A stretch of DNA of 64,000 bases from Hyphomicrobiales bacterium (GTDB lineage: Bacteria > Pseudomonadota > Alphaproteobacteria > Rhizobiales > Rhizobiaceae), in the NCBI GenBank assembly GCA_900466605.1, contig UBMU01000003.1:310001-374000 (forward strand), read 5' to 3'. The notes beneath the pieces are model-generated. The model searched no databases. It was not told the DNA's origin and saw only the letters and a program-made list of their open reading frames with translations. Positions within the stretch are counted from its first letter, which is position 1, and each line of letters starts with the position of its first letter. A program made the translations under genes and the position numbers. Of this stretch, positions 8,624 to 16,801 are shown one piece after another.

Positions 8624-8653
8624 TTGACACAGACGGGCGCCGGCCTTCATAAA
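8624..8653 (+). promoter_or_regulatory. Candidate housekeeping promoter for the 8691 lipoprotein gene
   Basis: Perfect -35 TTGACA (8624-8629), 18-bp spacer and CATAAA (8648-8653), putting the start near 8660 and leaving about a 30-nt leader. A perfect 7-bp inverted repeat, GCCGGCC (8639-8645) and GGCCGGC (8662-8668), brackets the -10 box and could be an operator or a 5' hairpin. Confidence 0.45.
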
Positions 8654-8690
8654 GTACACGGGGCCGGCACTGGGAAGGATGTAACGAGGG

Positions 8691-9521
8691 ATGACGCGAG
8701 TTGCGACTGCGCCGATGCTCCTTGCCTGCTTTGCCCTGTCCGCCTGCAACACGACCGACGCCTTGATCCCCCTGGTCGACATCGGCGACTCCTCTGCAAA
8801 CATGCGTTCATCGCCGGTAACCCAGGGCGACGTGGAGCGCATGGCAGGAACCCCGCCACGCCAGCAGGCTTTTGCCTCCGAACAGCGTTCGAACGGATAT
8901 CATCCCGCCTACAACCAGTCGGGTTACCGGCAGGGCTCCGGCGCCCCGCCGACGACGATGGAAGCCCAGGCAATGGCCCTGGAAACCGCTCCGCGCGCGC
9001 GCGTGGCCTCTGCACCGGTCAAAGCCCAGACGCTGCCGGAGCCGGTATCCAACGCCCAGGCTGAAGAAGAAGACATGGTGGAAGCCCCTGCCCGCGAACC
9101 GCCGCGGCAGCAGACCCAGACTGCCATGCTGAATGCCACTTCACCCGCGTCGCATGGCGCCACAGTCCGTTTCCTGCCGATCATCGGCGCACCGGTGCAA
9201 GCCGTCACGCCGCTTTCGCGCCAGCTCGGAGCCGAGGCCCGCTCGCACGGACTTTCGATCAAAAGCTCGAACGACAGCTCCAGCGCCTTCATTCTAAAAG
9301 GATACCTGTCCGCGTTTTCCGACAGCGGCAAGGTGACCGTGGTCTACGTCTGGGACGTTCTTGATGGAGCGGGTGCACGCCTGCACCGCATCCAGGGGCA
9401 GGAAAGCGTTCCCTCGGAAGCGCAGGATCCATGGGCCGGCGTTCCCGCCTCGGTCATGCAGCAAATTGCCTCGAAAACCATCACTGAATTCTCGTCGTGG
9501 CGCGATGCTCGCGGCGGTTAA
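8691..9521 (+). CDS. Hypothetical lipoprotein
   Basis: 276 residues with a lipoprotein signal peptide (MTRVATAPMLLACFALSAC, lipobox LSAC with Cys19). A Pro/Ala/Gln-rich low-complexity region follows (about 40-150), then a compact C-terminal domain from VRFLPIIGAPVQAVTPLSRQLG through FILKGYLSAF, KVTVVYVWDVLDG and ITEFSSWRDA. The long disordered linker suggests a domain held away from the membrane. I do not recognise the C-terminal domain. GAGGG lies directly before the ATG and GGAAGGA about 12 nt before. It stands alone between the lgt run and prs. Confidence 0.8.
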   Translation: MTRVATAPMLLACFALSACNTTDALIPLVDIGDSSANMRSSPVTQGDVERMAGTPPRQQAFASEQRSNGYHPAYNQSGYRQGSGAPPTTMEAQAMALETAPRARVASAPVKAQTLPEPVSNAQAEEEDMVEAPAREPPRQQTQTAMLNATSPASHGATVRFLPIIGAPVQAVTPLSRQLGAEARSHGLSIKSSNDSSSAFILKGYLSAFSDSGKVTVVYVWDVLDGAGARLHRIQGQESVPSEAQDPWAGVPASVMQQIASKTITEFSSWRDARGG

Positions 9522-9627
9522 GCCACAAGGTTTTTAGAAATATCAGCCGAGATGACGCCTTAGCCCTTGCATTCAGGACCAAGCTGGCTAAAAAGCGCGG
9601 CTATCAGCAGGTAATAGGCGGACCAAG

Positions 9628-10560
9628 ATGAAGGTTTTCGCAGGCAATTCGAACCGGCATCTCGCCGAAGCGATCTGCAACTATCTCAATGTGCCCTTGG
9701 GCAAAGCCAGCGTCAGAAGATTCGCCGACCAGGAGATCTTCGTCGAAGTTCAGGAAAATGTTCGCGGCGAGGACGTATTCGTCTTCCAGTCGACGTCTTT
9801 CCCGACGAACGATCACCTCATGGAACTGCTCATCATGATCGATGCGATGCGCCGCTCGTCCGCGCGCCGCATCACCGCTGTCCTTCCTTATTTCGGCTAT
9901 GCCCGTCAGGATCGCCGCGCCTCGGGGCGTACGCCGATCTCGGCCAAGCTCGTCGCAAACCTCATCACGGAAGCCGGCGCCGATCGTGTGCTGACGCTCG
10001 ACTTGCACGCTGGCCAGATTCAAGGCTTCTTCGATATCCCGACGGATAACCTCTACGCTATCCCGGTCCTCACACGCGATATCAAGGCCAATTACGACAT
10101 CAGCAACGTCATGGTCGTTTCGCCTGATGTCGGCGGCGTCGTTCGTGCCCGCGCGCTCGCCAAACGCCTCGACTGTCTGCTGGCGATCGTGGACAAGCGC
10201 CGCGACCGCCCGGGCGAATCCGAAGTCATGAACATCATCGGTGAAGTCGAAGGCAAGGATTGCCTGCTGATCGACGACATCGTCGATTCCGGCGGCACGC
10301 TCTGCAACGCCGCCGACGCGCTGCTTGCGCAGGGAGCTGCAAGCGTTACCGCCTACATCACCCATGGCGTTCTCTCCGGCGGCGCGGTTACACGCATCAC
10401 CTCCTCGAAGCTGCGCGAACTGGTGATTACTGACTCCATCCAGCCGACCACCGCTGTTCAATCAGCCCACAACATCCGCGTCGTGAGCACGGCAAGCCTG
10501 ATCGGCGAAGCCATCAACCGCACGAGCCAGGAAGAGTCGGTTTCCAGCCTTTTCGACTGA
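9628..10560 (+). CDS. prs: Ribose-phosphate pyrophosphokinase
   Basis: 310 residues, class I PRPP synthetase (ribose-5-phosphate + ATP to PRPP + AMP), feeding purine, pyrimidine, NAD, His and Trp synthesis. Key features: the ATP-flexible loop FGYARQDRR, the signature [18 protein letters not shown], and the PRPP loop [13 protein letters not shown]-terminus [16 protein letters not shown] is the standard start. Length is exactly that of the family. The 106-nt upstream gap contains CTTGCA (9566-9571) that could be a -35, but no convincing -10. Confidence 0.98.
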   Translation: MKVFAGNSNRHLAEAICNYLNVPLGKASVRRFADQEIFVEVQENVRGEDVFVFQSTSFPTNDHLMELLIMIDAMRRSSARRITAVLPYFGYARQDRRASGRTPISAKLVANLITEAGADRVLTLDLHAGQIQGFFDIPTDNLYAIPVLTRDIKANYDISNVMVVSPDVGGVVRARALAKRLDCLLAIVDKRRDRPGESEVMNIIGEVEGKDCLLIDDIVDSGGTLCNAADALLAQGAASVTAYITHGVLSGGAVTRITSSKLRELVITDSIQPTTAVQSAHNIRVVSTASLIGEAINRTSQEESVSSLFD

Positions 10561-10662
10561 TCATTCAGGAAATTCGCAACGATTGCAGCGCTTTGAACTT
10601 TCCCCGAAATACAACTTCGGCTAGGCTTTCGAAAGAAATCCAGTCGCAGGGGGAGAGTGACG

Positions 10663-11103
10663 ATGCGTGCCAGGTTCCTGTCGCCGAAAAAGCTCGCCTT
10701 CCTCGTTCTCACCCCGCTTCTTTCGGCCTGCACGGTCGATGCAGACCCTGGTTATTCGCGCCCACCGCCGCCGCGGCCGCCTCAGCCTCAGATTTGCACC
10801 ATGGAATACGCGCCCGTATGCGGTCAGCGCGGCGGACGTAGTCAGACGTTTGCCAATGCATGCCAGGCGCGCAGCAATGGTTTCACCATCATCGATCGCG
10901 GCGAGTGCCGCCGCCCGCCGCCGGTAGCCCCGCCGCCGCCGCGACCTGAACCGCCGCGTCCCGAGAGGCCGGGTGGCATCTGTACCCGGGAATACCGGCC
11001 CGTTTGCGGCCAGCGTGGCCCGCAGTTGCGGACCTTCCCGAATGCCTGCGAAGCGAGCAATAGCGGCTTCCGTATCGTCGCCCAAGGTCAATGCCGCCGC
11101 TGA
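10663..11103 (+). CDS. Lipoprotein with two tandem Kazal-like domains
   Basis: 146 residues. ATG at 10663 preferred over GTG at 10657 because AGGGGGAG is then well spaced. A lipoprotein signal peptide ends at LLSAC. Two near-identical cysteine units follow, each of the form C-x-x-EY-x-PVCGQRG-x(n)-TF-x-NAC-x-A-x(n)-F-x-I-x(n)-G-x-C. They are separated by Pro/Arg-rich linkers. This is the Kazal/follistatin-type serine protease inhibitor fold, usually extracellular in eukaryotes; small bacterial examples exist in rhizobia. Probably periplasmic and membrane-anchored. Inhibitory activity is inferred only. Confidence 0.85.
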   Translation: MRARFLSPKKLAFLVLTPLLSACTVDADPGYSRPPPPRPPQPQICTMEYAPVCGQRGGRSQTFANACQARSNGFTIIDRGECRRPPPVAPPPPRPEPPRPERPGGICTREYRPVCGQRGPQLRTFPNACEASNSGFRIVAQGQCRR

Positions 11104-11140
11104 TTCAGCAGCGGCTGACCGTTTCAGTTCAAATGCCCTG

Positions 11141-11818
11141 CTAGGCAGCCATATGGGAAGCGGCCGACATGACCTCTTCGGGCGCGGGCACCCCGAATAT
11201 GTGCCGGCCTTCGTCGGCAACTTCGGTAAAGCACCACCTGACAACGCCGTCGCGATCCAGGAGGAACTCACCGACCAATTGTCCCTCGCCTGTAGCAATC
11301 ATGCGTTTGTCGTCGTCGGTAAATTCGTAACCGTCAGCCTTGTCGAGATAGTCGACGGCCGCCAGCGGAGCCATCGGCTCGGGTAGATCAGCCATCTCGA
11401 CCCGCATCGCGGTAAGCGTATCGAGACTGACCTTGTAAGGCCATGCCGTCTCCGATTGTGTGAACTCCAGATTCGGAAGCCCGAAGGCGCGATGCGATAT
11501 CCGGTCCGGATCGGATGCAGCCACCAGATTCGGCAGGGGGTGATAGCGAAAATAGAGGCGTGCCCGGTCGATCGGGGTATTGACGATCGTCAGGCTCTCG
11601 ACGCCTTTCTGCTGGAGGTCGCCGGCAAGACTCGCCATCGCAGCGATTTGCCGCCGGCAGAACGGACAGTGGAGCCCGCGAAACAGGCCCACCAGCACAG
11701 GCTTCTGTCCTCGGAAGTCGTCGATAGAGATTTTGCCCTGGCGGGTGATCGCGTCGAGAACGACGTTTGGCGCGCGGTCGCCGGGCTGCAGAGGTCTTTC
11801 GCTTTGATTTGCGGGCAT
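11141..11818 (-). CDS. Thioredoxin-fold redoxin (AhpC/TSA-like)
   Basis: 225 residues. ATG at 11818 chosen over GTG at 11833 because of the SD GAGGGAGGG. An AhpC/TSA-type thioredoxin fold is seen in LQPGDRAPNVVLDAITRQGKI and VLVGLFRGLHCPFCRRQIAAM, with a CPFC motif where peroxiredoxins have their peroxidatic Cys. The C-terminal half (FTEVADEGRHIFGVPAPEEV) is family-specific. Likely a cytoplasmic thiol oxidoreductase or peroxiredoxin-like protein; substrate unknown. Convergent with the Kazal gene. Confidence 0.85.
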   Translation of the reverse strand: MPANQSERPLQPGDRAPNVVLDAITRQGKISIDDFRGQKPVLVGLFRGLHCPFCRRQIAAMASLAGDLQQKGVESLTIVNTPIDRARLYFRYHPLPNLVAASDPDRISHRAFGLPNLEFTQSETAWPYKVSLDTLTAMRVEMADLPEPMAPLAAVDYLDKADGYEFTDDDKRMIATGEGQLVGEFLLDRDGVVRWCFTEVADEGRHIFGVPAPEEVMSAASHMAA

Positions 11819-11904
11819 GACACCCTCCCTCACTTGCGCGTCGACCAGAAGCCGACCGAAGAATAAAACAGCGAAAATTCAGCACTTTACCTGCCGGCAT
11901 TGAA

Positions 11905-14900
11905 TCAATCCAAGAAGGGCAGCACGACTAGCGCGTCGGGATCCAGCCCATGCCTGACGCAAACATCCTGGGCGAGCGAAAAGTATCGCTCAGCCTCGGC
12001 CATGTCGTCCTTTTCGAGGTTCAACGTCGCGAGCCCATCATAGCATGGAAAGAGCAGCTGTGGTTCGCCGATTTCGCGTGCGAGCTGAAGTGCTTCCTCA
12101 TAATAGCTGCGTGCCAGATCCGGTTCACCGTGACATTGATGGATCTGGCCCAGCACGATAAGCGGCACCGCGAGATGATCGCGTTGATCCAGCGCTCGGT
12201 CGATCTCGATCGCCTTTTCCGCTGCCGGCACGCCCTCCTTGGCGCAATTGTCCGTGAAGGTACAGCAGGCGACCGCAAGATTGGCAAACAGGCGTGCCTG
12301 AAAACCGAGATCGGCAATCCGCGTGGCAACATCCAGACCTTGACGACAAACATCAATGGCACGCGCCGGATCGACGATCGTATATAGCACGCCAAGGTTG
12401 GAATAGGCGCGGCAGGCGGCACTGAGCAATCCGGCGACCTCGGCAACCTCAAGGCTTCGTTCGACTTCACGCACGGCATCGCGATGCCGCCCCAGCCGCG
12501 CCAGTGCCACGCCCTTGGTATTCAGCGCCTCCGCACGCACCTGTGCAGCTTCAGATGCCGCGGACCCGGCGTCGTCGGCAGCTGCAGTATCCAGGCACGA
12601 TAGCGCATCATCCGCCCAGCGTGCCGCCGCGCTTTGATCGCCCATTCGAAAGGCAAGGTGCCCGCGCTCCTGCAACAGATGGGCAAGTTCGATCGGCGCA
12701 TTGCTCTCGCTCAACAGCAAGGCGGCCTGCGCATAGTCGGCATCTGCAAGGTCCCTCCTGCCGGCAGCGAGATTGAGGCGGCCGAGCTTTCGGAGAATCC
12801 GCGCCGCACCGGGCCGATCACCGGCTTTTCTCAAAGTCGCGAGTGCGTGCCCATAGTGTTCGCGCGCCGTATCTCGCTCTCCCGCAGGGCCACACAGATC
12901 GGCGAACCGCTCAGAGAGTGCAAGCAATTGTGAGCTGGCCTGCGGACTTTCCGAAATCGCAGCGAGCGCTTCGCGGTAGAGGCGCATCGCATCGTCATTG
13001 GCGTAGGTCTTGCGGGCCAGATCCCCCGCCGTCATGAGGCATTGCAGGCCCTTCCCCGTTTCGCCCGCCCGACAGTAATGACGGCCGAGTTGCGCGATGT
13101 CCTCAAGCCGAGCCGGTATGCCGTGATGCATTCGCTCGATCGCCGCACCGATGCGAGCGTGCATCTGCTTGCGACGCTGTAACAAGAGGTTGCCGTAGAT
13201 TGCATCGTGCAGGAGTTGCTGCGGAAAACGATAGGAGAGCGCCTTCGGTGAAGCGCCGCCAGATGTCTCTTCTACGATTTCCGCCTGGCAGAGATAATCC
13301 AGCCCGTGCTCGAGGCGAGATGGATCCGACGCGACGGCGCGGAGCAACGTCAGATCAAAGCGCGGGCCAATCGCGGCAGCCTCCTGCGCCAAGCGCTTGA
13401 CGTCGCGCGGCAGACGATCGACGCGTGCAAGCAGCATCGCTTGCAAGCTCATCGGTATCTCAGTGCCCATTTCGCCGCCAGCGATGCGCCAGTGTCCGCC
13501 TTCGCAGTTTAGTGCGCCCATTTCGATCAAAGCCCGGACGATCTCCTCTATGAACAACGGGTTGCCGCCCGCCCGAGCAAGAATTCGTGAGCGGGTCCTT
13601 GCCGGAACTGAACTATCCGTACCGAAGAACTGGGTCAGCAGCGCCTCGCCGTCTTCAATCGAAAGCGGCGCTAGCCGCATAAGCGTGCGGCTGATCCGGC
13701 TCGACTCAAGGCCCTCACCTTCTGTGACCGACCGACCGGTTGTCATCATCATCAGACGTGTCCGCTCGAGCCGGTCTAGCACGAAGCGAAGTGCCTCGAT
13801 GGAGGCGGCATCCGCCCAGTGAAGATCCTCCACGATCAATAAAAGCGGGCTGAGCGACAGCCGCCGCTCGAAGATTGTGCGCGTGGCATAAAGGATCTGA
13901 CGCCGCAGTTGCTCCGGCTCCACATGACGCAGCACGCCTTCAGGATCTCCGATACCTAAGACGTACGACAGGAGCGGCGTCAGACCGGCAACCTCGCTCT
14001 CGGCAAAGCCCAAATCGATCAATCCTGACACCAGCAGTTCCGCGGTCCGGCCCACGGTTTCTCGCTCCGCTATTCCGTAGGCGCTGCGTAGAACGGCGCC
14101 GAGCGTGCCGTAGGACTGCTCTCCGAGCGGCGAGCAGACGGCGCGGCGTACGACGACGTGCCCAAATCGCTCATCCTTACCGACGATGTTCAAGAAGTCC
14201 CTGACCAGCCGCGACTTTCCTATGCCGCCCTCGCCGATGAGTTGAACAAGCTGTGCATTGCCCCCGCATGCGAAACCCAGACAATCGGACATCCGGGACA
14301 GTTCAGCGTCACGCCCGATGAGTTCGGCGCGCAGTCCCAGGCTCTCCAATCCGCGTGCGGTGAAGGGCGTTTCCATTCGCCCGACCAAACGATGCACGTG
14401 CACGCTGCCGGTCTTCCCACGAAGCACCAGAGGGCCGAGGTTCTCAAAGGAGAACGCATGACGAGTGAGGCGGCAGGTGACAGGCCCGACCAGTATCTCG
14501 CCTGGGCCCGCCATGGTTTGTAATCGCTGCGCCGTGTTCACAGTGTCGCCGGTCACCGAGTAGGATCGCGCCGCCGCTGCGCCGAACCCGCCGCTGACCA
14601 CCGGCCCGGTGTTGATGCCGACATGCAATTGCAGCGGATCACCACCAGCCAAGTCCATCCATTTGGCACCAAGACGCTCAGCGCCCGCAATCATGTCGAG
14701 TGCTGCGCAAAGGGCACGATCGGGGTCGTCCTCATGCGCCGTGGGCGCACCGAACAGCGCAAGCAGCGCGTCACCGACGAATTTGTCTACAAAGCCGCCA
14801 TAAGCCTCGACCGCCCGTGTCAACTCCTCGAACAGTTCGTTTTGCAGGGATCGCATCAGCTCCGGGTCGGTTTTCTCGCTGAGGGCGGTGAAACCGCAGA

Positions 14901-15135
14901 GATCCGCAAATAGCACGGTCAGGGGACGCCGGTCGGCGACATCGTCCTGCGGCGCCTCCGCCGAAACCACTGGGCTGTCGACTAGGCCAACAGCCGTGCC
15001 GCACTTCGGGCAGAACGCAAAATCGGGCTGACAAGCCTCACCACATGAGGCGCAAACGAGAGGCTGCCTCGCGCCGCACTTGGGGCAGAACGCAAAGCTG
15101 TTTTCGACCACAAAACCACAGGCGGCACAGTTCAT
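11905..15135 (-). CDS. Zinc-ribbon / class III nucleotidyl cyclase / AAA ATPase / TPR regulator
   Basis: 1076 residues from the ATG at 15135, just before the first CxxC. In order: two zinc ribbons (Cys3/6/17/20 and Cys28/31/42/45), a class III cyclase domain (about 68-235) with both metal aspartates (Asp78 in FADLCGFT, Asp122 in GDALLALFG) and SVTGDTVNTAQRL, an NTPase with Walker A GEGGIGKS and Walker B LLLIVEDLHWADA, and a long TPR-like helical C-terminus. At the adenine-selecting position there is Ser, where class IIIb enzymes often have Thr. Such multidomain cyclases are expanded in rhizobia. Product is probably cAMP; the trigger is unknown. The frame stays open upstream to 15363 but that extension has no domain character. 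Confidence 0.88.
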   Translation of the reverse strand: MNCAACGFVVENSFAFCPKCGARQPLVCASCGEACQPDFAFCPKCGTAVGLVDSPVVSAEAPQDDVADRRPLTVLFADLCGFTALSEKTDPELMRSLQNELFEELTRAVEAYGGFVDKFVGDALLALFGAPTAHEDDPDRALCAALDMIAGAERLGAKWMDLAGGDPLQLHVGINTGPVVSGGFGAAAARSYSVTGDTVNTAQRLQTMAGPGEILVGPVTCRLTRHAFSFENLGPLVLRGKTGSVHVHRLVGRMETPFTARGLESLGLRAELIGRDAELSRMSDCLGFACGGNAQLVQLIGEGGIGKSRLVRDFLNIVGKDERFGHVVVRRAVCSPLGEQSYGTLGAVLRSAYGIAERETVGRTAELLVSGLIDLGFAESEVAGLTPLLSYVLGIGDPEGVLRHVEPEQLRRQILYATRTIFERRLSLSPLLLIVEDLHWADAASIEALRFVLDRLERTRLMMMTTGRSVTEGEGLESSRISRTLMRLAPLSIEDGEALLTQFFGTDSSVPARTRSRILARAGGNPLFIEEIVRALIEMGALNCEGGHWRIAGGEMGTEIPMSLQAMLLARVDRLPRDVKRLAQEAAAIGPRFDLTLLRAVASDPSRLEHGLDYLCQAEIVEETSGGASPKALSYRFPQQLLHDAIYGNLLLQRRKQMHARIGAAIERMHHGIPARLEDIAQLGRHYCRAGETGKGLQCLMTAGDLARKTYANDDAMRLYREALAAISESPQASSQLLALSERFADLCGPAGERDTAREHYGHALATLRKAGDRPGAARILRKLGRLNLAAGRRDLADADYAQAALLLSESNAPIELAHLLQERGHLAFRMGDQSAAARWADDALSCLDTAAADDAGSAASEAAQVRAEALNTKGVALARLGRHRDAVREVERSLEVAEVAGLLSAACRAYSNLGVLYTIVDPARAIDVCRQGLDVATRIADLGFQARLFANLAVACCTFTDNCAKEGVPAAEKAIEIDRALDQRDHLAVPLIVLGQIHQCHGEPDLARSYYEEALQLAREIGEPQLLFPCYDGLATLNLEKDDMAEAERYFSLAQDVCVRHGLDPDALVVLPFLD

Positions 15136-15262
15136 GAGCCTGGCCTCGGACACGCGCCGGCATCCACTTGGGTGCCAACGCCGACAAGCCAGAATGAACC
15201 TGCCATGGATGCGCCGCAAGAGGCGTACGCCAGCGCTGCGAGACAGGCTTAGTGTCGCAAAA

Positions 15263-16717
15263 TCAGTCGGCACCCTTGATAGTCTGGCCGTTGATGGTGA
15301 CCGATCCGTTCCGTGCAACGCTGATATCCCATCGCTGGCGCCCGTCCGGATCAGTCTTCGCAAAGCCCTTGGCCATCATAAGGCCGAAAGACACCTGATT
15401 GAGATCGGCATTCGTCTTCGCAAGCTCCTGCACGGCGGCGATCGTCTTGTCGAGGTCTCGCGCCAGTACGGTTGCATCCATCGAATAATCTTTCGACGCG
15501 TCGACCCGTCCGCGGACTTTCCCGGAAATCTCGGCATCATAAACGCCCGAGACCGCACTGATCTTCGGGAAATCAACCACCAGCTCTCCGCCCTTGAAAA
15601 GCCGTTCGACAGCCTTCTTGCCGCTATCCTCCGAGGAGGCACCGCCGGTGAAATCCATTTTGAGAAACTCATCGCCGAATGCGGTGAAATCCATATCCGC
15701 AATAGCAAATTGCATCTGTAACTGCTGCGGCAGGAAGGCGGAATACGCCTCGGGAACGATAGGGCTCGAGAAACTGATCTGCTGTGCCGTCACTCCGAAC
15801 CCGACACGCGCCGCATCCGTCGGCCCGTCAAGCGTAACCCCATAGTTGACGTTCTTGGCACCACCGTTGCCCGCAGCACTAGACACCGTAAGATTATTGA
15901 GGTCGATCGTTTCGTTGAAGCTTGTCAGCAAGGGAAACGCATCGCGAAGCATGCCTTTCAGCTTGTCGCTTGCTGCCCGATCAAGCTGCTTTTCGTCGGC
16001 GTGAGCCGCCACGAATACTATGATGTCGCGAACCCTGCTTGCCGACACGCCATTAACCGCGGCTGCGAAATCGATCGCATCGGCGCGAATCTCAACTGGA
16101 GGCACCTGGCGGCTGCTGATGGTCTCGAGGAACCCGGTAGCAGAACCGCTGGTGGCAAAGTTCGTCGTGCCGGTCGCCGCACCGTCCGACGACGTCAACT
16201 TGTACTTCATGCCGTCGAAACTGGCGCTGACCTCCTCAGCCTCTGTCCTCGACGAAAAGCTGACCGCCTTGGTGGAAAAGTCGCCGGAGCGAAGATAGCT
16301 TATCGCCGGATCAAAAACGCCGCTGAAGAGGAATGCGTCAATCGCGTAGGTGAAATCCGTCTTCGGCTGACCAGGCGCATTGAAATTCCCTGAGACGTTG
16401 AGGGAGTTGTTGCCCTCAACGTTCCAGAGGCCGCTATCCTGCGGTGTCGCGAACATCGACCAGGGCGTCAGCCCGGTGATGGAAAAGCTGGCCGGATCAA
16501 CTTTCTTCAAGAGCTTTGCGAAATCATAGATGATTTCGTAACGCGTGCCCGCAGGATTCACCGTTACGAAGCCGTCTTTCGCCAGGTCCTTCGGCAGCAC
16601 CTTCGTCAGGTTTTCTTCGACTGCTTTTGCCCCGGCCTGATTGATATCGGCGGCATAGACCGCGGGTGCTAGGCCAAGCACGATCGTGCTCGTTGCCGCA
16701 ATGAGATTGAGCCGCAT
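15263..16717 (-). CDS. Exported conserved protein, DUF2125/DUF945-like
   Basis: 484 residues from the ATG at 16717, which has GAGGA 8 nt upstream and opens a clear signal peptide (MRLNLIAATSTIVLGLAPAVYA, cleavage near AYA/AD). The mature part is beta-rich with repeated short hydrophobic/polar alternation (FTYAIDAFLFSGVFDPAI, LQMQFAIADMDFTAFGDEFL, YSMDATVLARDLDKTIAAVQEL). It resembles alphaproteobacterial DUF2125 or DUF945/YdgA-type periplasmic proteins, but I am not certain which. No catalytic motif is seen. It sits between the cyclase and the MHYT gene on the same strand. Confidence 0.75.
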   Translation of the reverse strand: MRLNLIAATSTIVLGLAPAVYAADINQAGAKAVEENLTKVLPKDLAKDGFVTVNPAGTRYEIIYDFAKLLKKVDPASFSITGLTPWSMFATPQDSGLWNVEGNNSLNVSGNFNAPGQPKTDFTYAIDAFLFSGVFDPAISYLRSGDFSTKAVSFSSRTEAEEVSASFDGMKYKLTSSDGAATGTTNFATSGSATGFLETISSRQVPPVEIRADAIDFAAAVNGVSASRVRDIIVFVAAHADEKQLDRAASDKLKGMLRDAFPLLTSFNETIDLNNLTVSSAAGNGGAKNVNYGVTLDGPTDAARVGFGVTAQQISFSSPIVPEAYSAFLPQQLQMQFAIADMDFTAFGDEFLKMDFTGGASSEDSGKKAVERLFKGGELVVDFPKISAVSGVYDAEISGKVRGRVDASKDYSMDATVLARDLDKTIAAVQELAKTNADLNQVSFGLMMAKGFAKTDPDGRQRWDISVARNGSVTINGQTIKGAD

Positions 16718-16801
16718 ACCTGAATTCCTCGACTGCTTGAGTTCTGCCCGCATGTGAAATTGCGTAGCGGCGGATGTCAAGCCGCCGCTGTGGCGCAGGT
16801 G

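Noticed and set aside
11094..11113. GCCGCTG/CAGCGGC stem at the end of the Kazal gene as a terminator
   Set aside because: It overlaps the stop codon and has no U-run; not convincing as a terminator.
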